Positions 8,294 through 15,835 of a stretch of 32,843 bases of DNA are shown piece by piece. The notes under the pieces were generated by a model. The model made no database searches. It saw nothing but the letters and a program-made list of their open reading frames with translations, and was not told the DNA's origin. Positions within the stretch are counted from its first letter, which is position 1; every line of letters starts with the position of its first letter. The stretch comes from Arthrobacter sp. TB 26 (GTDB taxonomy: Bacteria; Actinomycetota; Actinomycetes; Actinomycetales; Micrococcaceae), in assembly GCF_000427315.1 (NCBI RefSeq), contig NZ_AUPJ01000479.1, forward strand, positions 4,762 through 37,604. The letters run 5' to 3'. The position numbers and the translations under genes are program-made.

Positions 8294-9208
8294 CTAAATG
8301 TCGGTCAGCGTGGGGATGTCGGGGAAGATGTCTTCGACGACGGCGAGCACGGCCGCCAACACGGCGGAATCGTTCTCGGAAGACCACGCGATGGCATGGT
8401 TCATGTAGTGCCGCGGCGGATCCAGGGCTACATACGTGGCACCCGAAGGAATGATTCCTGCTATGCCGCTGCTCATCAGGGTGACCCCAACACCGGCGGC
8501 CACAAAGGTCAGCACCATGTAAGGGTCTGACAACTCCTGGACAATATGCGGCCGGAATCCCGCCGCCATGCAGGACGCCAGCATCACTTCAGTCATGGCG
8601 GACGAGCCGTCCATGGGCGGGGAGATGAAGTCGTCGCCCGCCAGCAATTGCAGGGATATCGACTTTTCCTGCGCCAACGGATGATCCAACGGGAGTACCG
8701 CCCCGATTTCTTCACGGGCAACGAGCCGGGTCATGACCGAGGGGACCGGGGATTCGGGAAGGCCTACGAAGGCGAGGTCGAGGGTCCCGTTTGCGACGCT
8801 GGCCACCCCGTCCGCCGTGCGGACCCTGCTGGTGAGGTCCAGCTCTATGTCCGGGTAACGCCGCCGCACCGCCCGCGTCAGGGGCGGGAGGGTCAAATGG
8901 TTTACCGCACCGGAGAAACCGATCCTGATCTTGCCCCTGACGCCCGCGACCTCCGTCTGGGCGGCCTCGCGGGCCAGCCGCATTTCCTGAAGCACGCGGT
9001 AGGCGCGCGGCAGGAGGGCGTGCCCGGCAGGCGTGAGCGCCACGCTTCTGGTGTTGCGTTCAAAGAGCCGCGTCCCCAGGTCGGCCTCGAGCTTCCGGAT
9101 CGTCTGGCTCAGCGGGGATTGGGAGGTATGCAGACGCAGCGCCGCACGGCCGAAGTGGAGTTCTTCGGCAACCGCGACGAACGCTTCAAGCCATCGTATT
9201 TCAGTCAT
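8294..9208 (-). CDS. LysR family transcriptional regulator
   Basis: A 304-residue LysR-type regulator. The N-terminal winged helix-turn-helix (residues 1-60) carries the classic LHFGRAALRLHTSQSPLSQ and LEADLGTRLFERN segments; the remainder is the periplasmic-binding-protein-like effector domain beginning GKIRIGFSGAV. The ATG at 9206-9208 gives the family-typical start a few residues before the HTH; a longer in-frame reading adds about 60 residues lacking similarity. It lies upstream of and co-directional with the transporter operon, and is divergent from the SDR gene at 9293. It probably senses a pathway metabolite and activates the operon, its own gene or the divergent SDR. Confidence 0.93.
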   Translation of the reverse strand: MTEIRWLEAFVAVAEELHFGRAALRLHTSQSPLSQTIRKLEADLGTRLFERNTRSVALTPAGHALLPRAYRVLQEMRLAREAAQTEVAGVRGKIRIGFSGAVNHLTLPPLTRAVRRRYPDIELDLTSRVRTADGVASVANGTLDLAFVGLPESPVPSVMTRLVAREEIGAVLPLDHPLAQEKSISLQLLAGDDFISPPMDGSSAMTEVMLASCMAAGFRPHIVQELSDPYMVLTFVAAGVGVTLMSSGIAGIIPSGATYVALDPPRHYMNHAIAWSSENDSAVLAAVLAVVEDIFPDIPTLTDI

Positions 9209-9292
9209 GTACTCAGAATGTACCCTCTTGTCCCCAGGACGATCCGTTCCGGGGCTCTTGCTCTCCCCGGCCGCTGCGCGTATGAGAGAACC

Positions 9293-10141
9293 ATGAGTTC
9301 GCAACGGGACGTCCTTCGCGGCCGGGTGGCCGTCGTGACTGGGTCTACGCGCGGCCTGGGGTTTGCCATGGCCCGGCTGCTGGGACATCAGGGAGCGACG
9401 GTGGTGCTGGCGGCCAGGTCGAACGCCGACGTCGCGGCCGCCGTCGAACGCCTCCTCGCAGAAGGTATCGCCGTGTCCGGACGGCGGTGCGACACCGGTA
9501 AGCTGGCCGACGTCGAGGCCCTGCGCGATGAGGCGCTCAGCCGCGGGACCCTCGACATCTGGGTCAACAACGCCGGAACGTCCGGCGTCTACGGGCCCAC
9601 GGCGTCAACCCCGGTGGACGATTTCACGCGCGTGGTGCGCACGAACATCCTGGGCACGTTCCACGGGTCGCGGGTTGCGCTGCCGGTGTTTCTCCGTCAG
9701 GGCCACGGCGACCTCGTCAACGTGTACGGCCAGGGTGACCAGGGGCCGGTGGCGCTGCAAAACGCGTATGCGTCGAGCAAGCGGTGGGTCCGCCAGTTCA
9801 CGGAGACGTTGCGGCGGGAGACCCGGAGCACGGGTGTCCGGGTGCATGGCATGAACCCGGGCCTGGTGACGACGGACATGCTGGGGCATGTCACGTCCCA
9901 GCCCGGGTACGAGCATCGGCTGGGTGGGCTGCAGGTGGTCGTCGGGCTGTGGGGGCAGGGCCCGGACGACGCCGCGCGCCCCCTGCTGGATCTGGTCACC
10001 TCCGACGCCGCCGAGTACCGGGATCTGACCAGGACGACCATGGTGACCCGCGGCGTCCGCAACCTGCTGGCCGGACGACTCCGCCGCGCCAACCGCATGC
10101 CCCTCGACGTCACGGTCCTGGAAACCAGCCACGAGCGTTGA
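9293..10141 (+). CDS. SDR family protein lacking the catalytic serine
   Basis: A 282-residue short-chain dehydrogenase-like protein. The cofactor loop TGSTRGLGFAMA, NNAGTSG and YASSK are clear. The residue 13 positions before the catalytic Tyr, normally Ser, is Gly here (NVYGQGD), so the catalytic triad is incomplete. The ATG at 9293 has GAGAGAACC immediately upstream and starts eleven residues before the glycine motif, as expected; a longer in-frame reading overlaps the LysR gene antisense and is rejected. The C-terminal 40 residues after position 235 extend past the classical SDR end. It ends 27 bases from the convergent hydroxyacyl-CoA dehydrogenase gene. Whether it is an active oxidoreductase is uncertain. 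Confidence 0.88.
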   Translation: MSSQRDVLRGRVAVVTGSTRGLGFAMARLLGHQGATVVLAARSNADVAAAVERLLAEGIAVSGRRCDTGKLADVEALRDEALSRGTLDIWVNNAGTSGVYGPTASTPVDDFTRVVRTNILGTFHGSRVALPVFLRQGHGDLVNVYGQGDQGPVALQNAYASSKRWVRQFTETLRRETRSTGVRVHGMNPGLVTTDMLGHVTSQPGYEHRLGGLQVVVGLWGQGPDDAARPLLDLVTSDAAEYRDLTRTTMVTRGVRNLLAGRLRRANRMPLDVTVLETSHER

Positions 10142-10168
10142 CTGCGCCACGTGAGGCGCCGGGCGGAC

Positions 10169-11023
10169 TCAGTACGTGTAGAAGCCTTCGCCCGTGGAGA
10201 CTCCGAGCTTCCCGTGGTCAATATAGTTCTCCTTCAGGTACTGCGCGAAGGCTTTAGACCCGCTGTCCGCTGAGGACGCGGCGATGTTGTACGCGGTACC
10301 GAGGCCAACGACGTCGTAGATCTGGAACGGTCCCGTGGGCGCCCCGGTGGCGATGCGCCATGTCTTGTCGATCGTTTCCGGGCTGGCGATGCCCTGCAGC
10401 AGCAGGCCCGCGGCGGCATTCAGGAGTGGAACCAGCAGCGAATTCAGCACATAGCCGGCTTTCTCCTTCCTGATCTCGATCGGTTCCAGCCCGCTGTTAC
10501 GGGCGAACTCGACGACGGCGTCGAACACCGCCGGGTCGGTATCGGTGGTGCCCATCACCTCGGCGATGTTCTGCGCCCAGATGTTGTTGGCGTAATGGAT
10601 GGCGAGGAAACGGTCGGGGCGGCCGGTGGCATCCTTGAGGTCGCTGGGCAGCAGGGTCGAGGAGTTGGTGGCGAAGATGGTCTTCGCAGGTGCCAGTTCC
10701 GCGAGCTTGCGGTAGATGTCCCGCTTGAGCTCGAGCAGTTCGGGAACGGCCTCGATCACGAGGTCCGCGTCGGCGACGGCGGTCCCGAGGTCAGTGGTGA
10801 GGCGCAGATTTGCAGGCGCTGCCTCGGCCTGGCCGTCCTTGGCGCCGGCCACCTGCGTCCGGTAGATGCCGGCGAGCTGCGCGAAACGGGCGCGGGCCTT
10901 TTCGATGGCCTGGTCGTCAAGGTCATAGGCCGTAACGGCGAATCCGTGGAATGCGGCCTGGTAGGCGATCTGCGAACCGAGCACTCCGGTACCGAGCACA
11001 GTCAGCGTCTTGATGTCGGGCAT
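10169..11023 (-). CDS. 3-hydroxyacyl-CoA dehydrogenase
   Basis: A 284-residue NAD-dependent L-3-hydroxyacyl-CoA dehydrogenase. The dinucleotide loop is GTGVLGSQ at residues 11-18, with an acidic second-strand end (VTAYDLDDQ). FATNSSTLL contributes the conserved Asn-Ser-Ser, and the catalytic His opens HYANNIWAQNIAEV with the partner Glu following. The C-terminal helical domain includes the GYVLNSLLVPLLNAA segment. AAAGGAAG lies seven bases before the ATG at 11021-11023, better than an upstream ATG. It starts 26 bases after the TetR gene, forming a two-gene unit. It would oxidise 3-hydroxyacyl-CoA in beta-oxidation; the link to the divergent monooxygenase suggests handling chains from ketone breakdown. 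Confidence 0.92.
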   Translation of the reverse strand: MPDIKTLTVLGTGVLGSQIAYQAAFHGFAVTAYDLDDQAIEKARARFAQLAGIYRTQVAGAKDGQAEAAPANLRLTTDLGTAVADADLVIEAVPELLELKRDIYRKLAELAPAKTIFATNSSTLLPSDLKDATGRPDRFLAIHYANNIWAQNIAEVMGTTDTDPAVFDAVVEFARNSGLEPIEIRKEKAGYVLNSLLVPLLNAAAGLLLQGIASPETIDKTWRIATGAPTGPFQIYDVVGLGTAYNIAASSADSGSKAFAQYLKENYIDHGKLGVSTGEGFYTY

Positions 11024-11049
11024 CTGGTTTCTTCCTTTCGACGCCGGCA

Positions 11050-11682
11050 TTACGCGCGGCCGGGGTTAACGGACCCGTAAATACTCCGGATCCAAATGGT
11101 GGATAACACGTCCAGGGCGCGGGACTCCGCGATGGCGGGGCTCTCCTTGTTCAGGACCGCGGTGATCACCCGCTCGTTCATCAGGTTGAGGCTTACGGCG
11201 AGGTCATGGGCGTCGATGCCCCCTGGCGCGGCGCCGCGGGCTTGTTCGGACCGGATCACCTCGGTGGAGAAATCGGCCCAGGACTGCATCGACTTCGACC
11301 ACAGCACCCGCACCTCATCATTGCGGGCGCGCGCCGCGATTGCCGCGGTGGCGACGCCGCGGTGGGCCACGAACACCTCGACAAATATGCCAATGGAACG
11401 GGTCCATGCTCCAGCGGGATCACTCTCGAAATCCCGCGGAAGCCCGCCGACCCGGTGTTCCACCTCGGTGATCACACGGTCCAGAAGGGCCAGCAGCACC
11501 TCGTCTTTGGACGCGAAGTAGAAGTAGAAGGTGGGGCGGGAGATGCCGGCCCCGCGGGCCAGATCCTCGATCGAGATGTCATCGAATCCCCGCTCGGCGA
11601 GCAGCGCCTCAGCCGTGACGAGGATGGCGTCCTGGCGCTCATCCCCCGAGACCCGGGTGGTACGTCTTCCTCGTTGAACCAT
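11050..11682 (-). CDS. TetR family regulator, EthR-like
   Basis: A 210-residue TetR regulator. The N-terminal helix-turn-helix spans about residues 33-55 (ISIEDLARGAGISRPTFYFYF), and the KDEVLLALLDRV helix follows. The FYFYF end of the recognition helix and the position next to an EthA-type monooxygenase, transcribed divergently, copy the Mycobacterium EthR/EthA arrangement. AGGA sits seven bases before the ATG. The C-terminal ligand domain is all helical. It most likely represses the monooxygenase and itself through the dyad in the 69-bp divergent gap, and is relieved by a hydrophobic ketone or ester. The HADH gene is downstream on the same strand. Confidence 0.9.
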   Translation of the reverse strand: MVQRGRRTTRVSGDERQDAILVTAEALLAERGFDDISIEDLARGAGISRPTFYFYFASKDEVLLALLDRVITEVEHRVGGLPRDFESDPAGAWTRSIGIFVEVFVAHRGVATAAIAARARNDEVRVLWSKSMQSWADFSTEVIRSEQARGAAPGGIDAHDLAVSLNLMNERVITAVLNKESPAIAESRALDVLSTIWIRSIYGSVNPGRA

Positions 11683-11714
11683 GCGCCCATCCTAGCCCCA
11701 TTTCTCGACACCGT

Positions 11715-11745
11715 GTTGACTATGTCAACTCTAAGTCGATAGCTT
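11715..11745 (+). promoter_or_regulatory. leaderless promoter with overlapping operator for the monooxygenase fusion gene
   Basis: TTGACT (11716-11721) and TAGCTT (11740-11745) are spaced by 18 bases, and TAGCTT ends six bases before the ATG at 11752. No ribosome binding site is visible. In actinobacteria this spacing is typical of leaderless mRNAs that start at the initiation codon. A perfect inverted repeat GTTGAC-TAT-GTCAAC (11715-11729) covers the -35 box. Nearby GTCGATAGC and CTCGACAC resemble, from memory, pieces of the mycobacterial EthR operator. Confidence 0.55.
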
Positions 11746-11751
11746 GGCTTG

Positions 11752-14169
11752 ATGAGCGAACACGTGGATGTGTTGATTGTTGGTTCCGGGCTGAGCGGGA
11801 TAGGTTTCGCCAGCCGGCTCAGACGCGACGTCCCCGGAAAGACCTTCATGATCCTGGAGTCCCGCGGTGCCGTGGGCGGCACCTGGGACCTCTTCCGGTA
11901 TCCGGGCATCCGCTCCGACAGCGACATGTACACGCTGGGCTATTCCTTCCGGCCCTGGGCCGGCGCCAAAGCCATCGCCGACGGCGATTCGATCCGCGAC
12001 TACATCCAGGCGACGGTCGCGGACGAGGGCCTCGCATCGCACATCCGGCTCAACCACCGCGTCATCGCGGCCGAGTGGTCCAGCGCCACCGCATTGTGGA
12101 CGGTCACAGCCACCCGCACGTCCGACGCCGAATATCGGAACGACGGTCCGGCGTCGACCGCGCTGACAGTCACCTTTACCTGCTCGTTCCTGTCCGTCTG
12201 CTCGGGCTATTACCGCTATGACGAGGGCTTCACGCCGGCGATTGAAGGGGCCGACACCTTCGCCGGCTCGATCGTTCACCCGCAGCACTGGCCCGCAGAT
12301 CTCGACTACGAAGGCAAGCAGGTGGTGATCATCGGCAGCGGGGCCACGGCGGTGACGCTCGTGCCGTCGATGGCGAGGTCGGCTGCCAAAGTCACCATGC
12401 TGCAGCGCTCCCCCACCTACATCGCCCCCGTCCCGTCCCGGGACCGCCTGGCCGACCGTCTCCGGGGCAAGGTACCGGCGCAACTGGCGTACGACGTCGT
12501 CCGGGCCAAGAACATTCTCTTTTCGATGTTCACGTACCAGCTCAGCCGGCGGCGGCCGGAAACGATGAAGGCAATCCTCCGCAAGTCAGCCATCGCCAAG
12601 CTGCCGGCGGGTTTTGCGGTCGACACGCACCTGGCCCCGTCGTATCAGCCGTGGGACCAGCGGCTCTGCGCGATCCCCAATGGCGACCTCTACCGTGCGA
12701 TCAGCGCCGGCACTGCGGACATCGTGACCGACAGGATCTCGCGGATCACCCCGCAAGGCATTGACCTGGTCTCGGGGAAATCCATTCCGGCCGACGTGAT
12801 AGTCACGGCGACGGGACTGAACCTGCTGGTGATTGGCGGCATGACCCTGACGGTCGACGGCGAGCCCGTGGACGTCGGCAGGACCCTGACCTACAAGGGG
12901 ATGATGCTCGAGGGCGTACCCAACTTTGCGCTCACTGTCGGCTACACCAACGCATCCTGGACCTTGAAAGCTGATCTCGTTGCAGGCTACATCTGCCGAC
13001 TGCTGAAGCACCTCGACCGCAGGAACCTGCAATGGGTGGCACCCACGGCACCCGCCGGCGTAGCGGAAGCTGAACTGACGTCCCTGATCGACCTGAAGGC
13101 CGGCTACATCCTGCGCGACGCCGACCGCCTTCCCCGGCAGGGCGCCGACTCGCCCTGGCGGCTGCACCAGAACTATCTGCGCGATTTCGCCCTGCTGAGG
13201 GCCGGCAAACTGACCGACCACGTGCGGTTCGGCCGGCGCGGGCAGCAGGTGCGGGCATCCGGGCGGGCATCCGGGCGGGAAACCACGCCGGCGCCGGGTC
13301 CGCTTGAGCTCCCCGGAGCCGGATATGTCGACGCCGGGGGCACGCGTTTGCGCTACCGGACAACCGGTACCGGGGACCCGGTGCTGCTCCTGCACGGCAT
13401 CGGCCAGAGCCTCGAAGACTGGACCGAGCAGCACGAGCGGCTCTCGGCACGCCATACCGTCATCAGCGTGGATCTGCCCGGATTTGCCTACTCGGAACGT
13501 CTCTCCGGGCCTGCGACGTTGGCGAAGCTCGCCGGCGCCCTGCCCGCCTTCCTCGACGCCGTTGGGGTGCAGGGGCCGCTGCCTGTGATCGGCAACTCGC
13601 TCGGCGGCGCCGTCGCCATGAAGTTCGCGGCCGACCATCCGGACCGCGTTTCGGCCCTTGTTCTTGCCGACAGCGCCGGATTCGGCCAGGAGGTTGCGCT
13701 GGTGCTGCGGCTGCTGACGGTGAGGCCGCTCGCGGCACTGCTCATGCGTCCCGCTCCGGAAGCTTCCCGCCGGACGGTCGAGTCGATCTTCTACGACAAG
13801 GCGCTGGTGACCGAGGCCCGCGTCCAGCATGCTTTTGCCCTGTCGCAGCGGCCCGAACACCGCCAAAGCGTCGTAGATATCGCCCGCGATCTGGGAACGA
13901 TCTCCGGCATCAGGGCTGAATGGCGGACGGCCCTCGTCGGCGCGTTGGCGAAGTCGGACATTCCAGCGTTCGTGGTGTGGGGCGACCACGACCACGTCCT
14001 CCCGTTCAGCCATTTGGCGGCGGCGACCGCGGCGTTGCCACGGGCCGAGGCGCACGTCTTTGCGAAGACGGGACACATGCCACAGATCGAACGTCCTGAT
14101 GAGTTCGCCGCAGTGGTTGAGGACTTCCTCTCCCGGGTCTCGGCGGGCCGCGAAGTTTCTTCCTACTAG
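11752..14169 (+). CDS. Baeyer-Villiger monooxygenase (EthA-type) fused to alpha/beta hydrolase
   Basis: An 805-residue two-enzyme chain. Residues 1-about 495 are a flavin Baeyer-Villiger monooxygenase closely resembling EthA: IVGSGLSG for FAD, GGTWDLFRYPGIRSDSDMYT, the BVMO fingerprint FAGSIVHPQHWP at 170-181, and IIGSGATAV for NADPH near 193. A linker of about 25 residues contains RASGRASG. From about 525 an alpha/beta hydrolase follows: oxyanion LLHGIGQ near 548, nucleophile Ser616 in GNSLGG, acid Asp747 in WGDHDHV, His775 in KTGHMPQ. EthA alone is about 490 residues, so the hydrolase is a genuine addition in one frame. Expected chemistry is ketone to ester, then ester hydrolysis. The ATG at 11752 is preferred over the TTG just before it because of the promoter spacing. 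Confidence 0.93.
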   Translation: MSEHVDVLIVGSGLSGIGFASRLRRDVPGKTFMILESRGAVGGTWDLFRYPGIRSDSDMYTLGYSFRPWAGAKAIADGDSIRDYIQATVADEGLASHIRLNHRVIAAEWSSATALWTVTATRTSDAEYRNDGPASTALTVTFTCSFLSVCSGYYRYDEGFTPAIEGADTFAGSIVHPQHWPADLDYEGKQVVIIGSGATAVTLVPSMARSAAKVTMLQRSPTYIAPVPSRDRLADRLRGKVPAQLAYDVVRAKNILFSMFTYQLSRRRPETMKAILRKSAIAKLPAGFAVDTHLAPSYQPWDQRLCAIPNGDLYRAISAGTADIVTDRISRITPQGIDLVSGKSIPADVIVTATGLNLLVIGGMTLTVDGEPVDVGRTLTYKGMMLEGVPNFALTVGYTNASWTLKADLVAGYICRLLKHLDRRNLQWVAPTAPAGVAEAELTSLIDLKAGYILRDADRLPRQGADSPWRLHQNYLRDFALLRAGKLTDHVRFGRRGQQVRASGRASGRETTPAPGPLELPGAGYVDAGGTRLRYRTTGTGDPVLLLHGIGQSLEDWTEQHERLSARHTVISVDLPGFAYSERLSGPATLAKLAGALPAFLDAVGVQGPLPVIGNSLGGAVAMKFAADHPDRVSALVLADSAGFGQEVALVLRLLTVRPLAALLMRPAPEASRRTVESIFYDKALVTEARVQHAFALSQRPEHRQSVVDIARDLGTISGIRAEWRTALVGALAKSDIPAFVVWGDHDHVLPFSHLAAATAALPRAEAHVFAKTGHMPQIERPDEFAAVVEDFLSRVSAGREVSSY
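13251..13279 (+). repeat. 12-bp in-frame tandem repeat in the fusion linker
   Basis: GCGGGCATCCGG occurs twice in tandem (13251-13262 and 13263-13274), followed by a five-base partial copy. It encodes RASG-RASG in the linker between the monooxygenase and hydrolase parts. Being 12 bp it changes linker length without breaking frame. Confidence 0.85.
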
Positions 14170-14203
14170 GCTGAATTTCACATGTGATGGAAAGGATGCC
14201 GAG

Positions 14204-14875
14204 TTGGCTGAGACGACAGTGGCCGAGGTGATGGCGGAATTGGCCGCTCTCGAGGACCCTAAGGCACGCAAGGTGAACGAGAAACACGGTGATGATCACG
14301 GTGTGAACCTCAGCAAGCTGCGCGCGCTCGCGAAGCGGCTGAAGACACAGCAGGAACTTGCGCGCCAGCTCTGGGCGATGGATGACACCGCGGCCAGACT
14401 GCTGGCGATCCTGATATGCCGCCCGAAAGCGTTCGAGCTCAACGAGCTGGACGTTATGCTGCGTGAGGCACGGACCCCCAAGGTGCACGGCTGGCTCGTG
14501 AACTACGTGGTGAAGAAGAACCCGCATTCCGAAGAGCTGCGCCTGGCCTGGCTCGCCGATCCGGACCCGGTGGTCGCGAGTGCCGGCTGGGCGCTGACCA
14601 CCGAACGCGTCGCAAAGCAGCCCGAAGGACTCGATCTGGAAGGGCTACTGGACATCATCGAAACGGGGATGAAAGACGCCCCGGACCGCCTGCAGTGGGC
14701 GATGAACCACTCTCTGGCCCAGATCGGGATCGAGCACTCCGGGCACCGGGTCCGCGCAATGGACATCGGTGAACGCTTGGAAGTGCTCAAGGACTACCCG
14801 ACTCCCCCGGGTTGCACGTCTCCGTTCGCGCCCGTCTGGATCGCCGAGATGGTGCGCCGCAAGGACGGCACCTAG
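14204..14875 (+). CDS. DNA alkylation repair protein (AlkD-like)
   Basis: A 223-residue all-helical protein resembling the DNA alkylation repair (AlkD/HEAT-like) family widespread in actinobacteria: RKVNEKHGDDHGVNLSKLRALAKRL near the start, RPKAFELNELD, KVHGWLVNYVVKK, then WALTTERVA and a conserved tail LEVLKDYPTPPGC. AlkD proteins are glycosylases that remove bulky or cationic alkylated bases. The start is a TTG at 14204-14206 with AAAGGA seven bases upstream; no ATG fits, and the reading extended into the upstream gene has no similarity. It begins 34 bases after the monooxygenase fusion on the same strand. Some members of this family have not been shown to have glycosylase activity. Confidence 0.85.
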   Translation: MAETTVAEVMAELAALEDPKARKVNEKHGDDHGVNLSKLRALAKRLKTQQELARQLWAMDDTAARLLAILICRPKAFELNELDVMLREARTPKVHGWLVNYVVKKNPHSEELRLAWLADPDPVVASAGWALTTERVAKQPEGLDLEGLLDIIETGMKDAPDRLQWAMNHSLAQIGIEHSGHRVRAMDIGERLEVLKDYPTPPGCTSPFAPVWIAEMVRRKDGT

Positions 14876-14898
14876 GAAATCCTGCTGGTGGCGAACGC

Positions 14899-15291
14899 TC
14901 AGACCTCACCCTGAACTTCAGCTTGGATGAAGTCTGCCAGCCAGGTCATGGCGGCCGCCCTGGACGTGAAAAACTCGTGCGGGTAATGGGTATGCCGGCT
15001 CGTGGCGGCAGCAATGACACGATCGACGGCGCTCGACCCGAGAACTGCGATGGCCAGCACATCCGTACTTTTGGCGAACTCGAACCTGGCCCCGGCGCTG
15101 AACTCGACGTCGGTCATTTCCGAGAGCATCGGCATCGGGCTCCCACCGATGATGCGGTCCACAGCATGCATGGCGTCCTTGGCGTCGTCGACATCCACAA
15201 AAGAACCGGGGCGCCAGACACTCTCGAGGATCCCTTCGTTGACGGTCAGAGAGTTCTTCCCGTCAGCAGCGAAAATTCGTCCTGGCATCAT
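14899..15291 (-). CDS. small hypothetical protein, possibly SpoIIAA/STAS-like
   Basis: A 130-residue protein with no catalytic motif. Predicted alternation of strands and helices (SFVDVDDAKDAMHAVDRIIG, then DVEFSAGARFEFAKSTDVLAIAVLGS, then FFTSRAAAMTWLADF) resembles small STAS/SpoIIAA-fold proteins common in Arthrobacter relatives, sometimes listed as DUF7793; this label is from memory and unverified. Such proteins have a phospho-acceptor-like fold of unknown function. It is convergent with the AlkD-like gene, ending 24 bases from it. The start at 15291 is the second-best of two adjacent ATGs and has no strong ribosome binding site. Confidence 0.65.
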   Translation of the reverse strand: MMPGRIFAADGKNSLTVNEGILESVWRPGSFVDVDDAKDAMHAVDRIIGGSPMPMLSEMTDVEFSAGARFEFAKSTDVLAIAVLGSSAVDRVIAAATSRHTHYPHEFFTSRAAAMTWLADFIQAEVQGEV

Positions 15292-15427
15292 TTCGTTGAT
15301 CCTAGGCCTGAACCGCGACGACGCTCCACATCACTCCCGGCGTGGCCCCCGGAGAGTTATCCGGGCCGTAACCCGCCGGCAACGTCCGCGGCTTCGCCGT
15401 CGCGATCAGACCGTACGGCCCGGAATT

Positions 15428-15817
15428 TCACTCAGTCGGTGATTCTCTGGCGATCTCTGTTGGTAACTCGGGCGACCAGCCGGCGTCGTAGTCCGGGTGT
15501 TCCCGGTGGGAGCCCGCGAGAATGGTGAGCATGGCCCTGCGGGCAACCGCAACCGTACCTTCCGCTTCGCCGGGGTCACTGATCCCTTCGGCGTCGGCAG
15601 CTTCCTTCCAGCTGGCGAGGATGGCCCGCTTCTGGGCGCACTCGTCCAGCATCCGCTCACAAAGGGAGGATTCGTCGATGTTTCCGGTTTCACGACTACA
15701 TGATGACCCCGGACCAAAAGATCCCTCCCGGATGGCTGATTCCTGCTCGGCTATGCGCGCTTCCAGAAACTCAACAATGTCCATGGCCACCATCATTACA
15801 TCTACCCGGCCCGTCAT
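15428..15817 (-). CDS. DUF6221-like small protein
   Basis: A 129-residue acidic, mostly helical protein. FLEARIAEQESAI near the start, a Cys-containing middle (SSLCERMLDECAQKRAILASW) and HREHPDYDAGWSPEL near the end follow the plan of actinobacterial DUF6221 proteins, which typically end with a His-Pro-Asp-Tyr-x-x-x-Trp segment. No function is known. The start is unclear: ATGs at 15784, 15793 and 15817 are all possible and none has a convincing ribosome binding site; the family pattern would favour MDIVEF at 15784. It lies 18 bases after the end of the EAL gene region on the same strand. Confidence 0.65.
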   Translation of the reverse strand: MTGRVDVMMVAMDIVEFLEARIAEQESAIREGSFGPGSSCSRETGNIDESSLCERMLDECAQKRAILASWKEAADAEGISDPGEAEGTVAVARRAMLTILAGSHREHPDYDAGWSPELPTEIARESPTE

Positions 15818-15835
15818 CAGGAAGGAACTGCGCTG

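Noticed and set aside
9207-9223. ATGTAC direct repeat with 11-base period at the LysR start
   Set aside because: Only two six-base copies, one overlapping the start codon; too weak to call an operator.
8546-9292. Upstream extension of the SDR reading frame to 8546
   Set aside because: It runs antisense through the LysR gene and has no similarity; the ATG at 9293 has a ribosome binding site and sits at the proper distance from the cofactor motif.
12586-14271. 561-codon open frame on the minus strand
   Set aside because: It is antisense to the monooxygenase/hydrolase fusion, whose motifs are unmistakable. Long antisense frames are common in high-GC DNA, and this one has low-complexity Arg/Gln/Gly composition.
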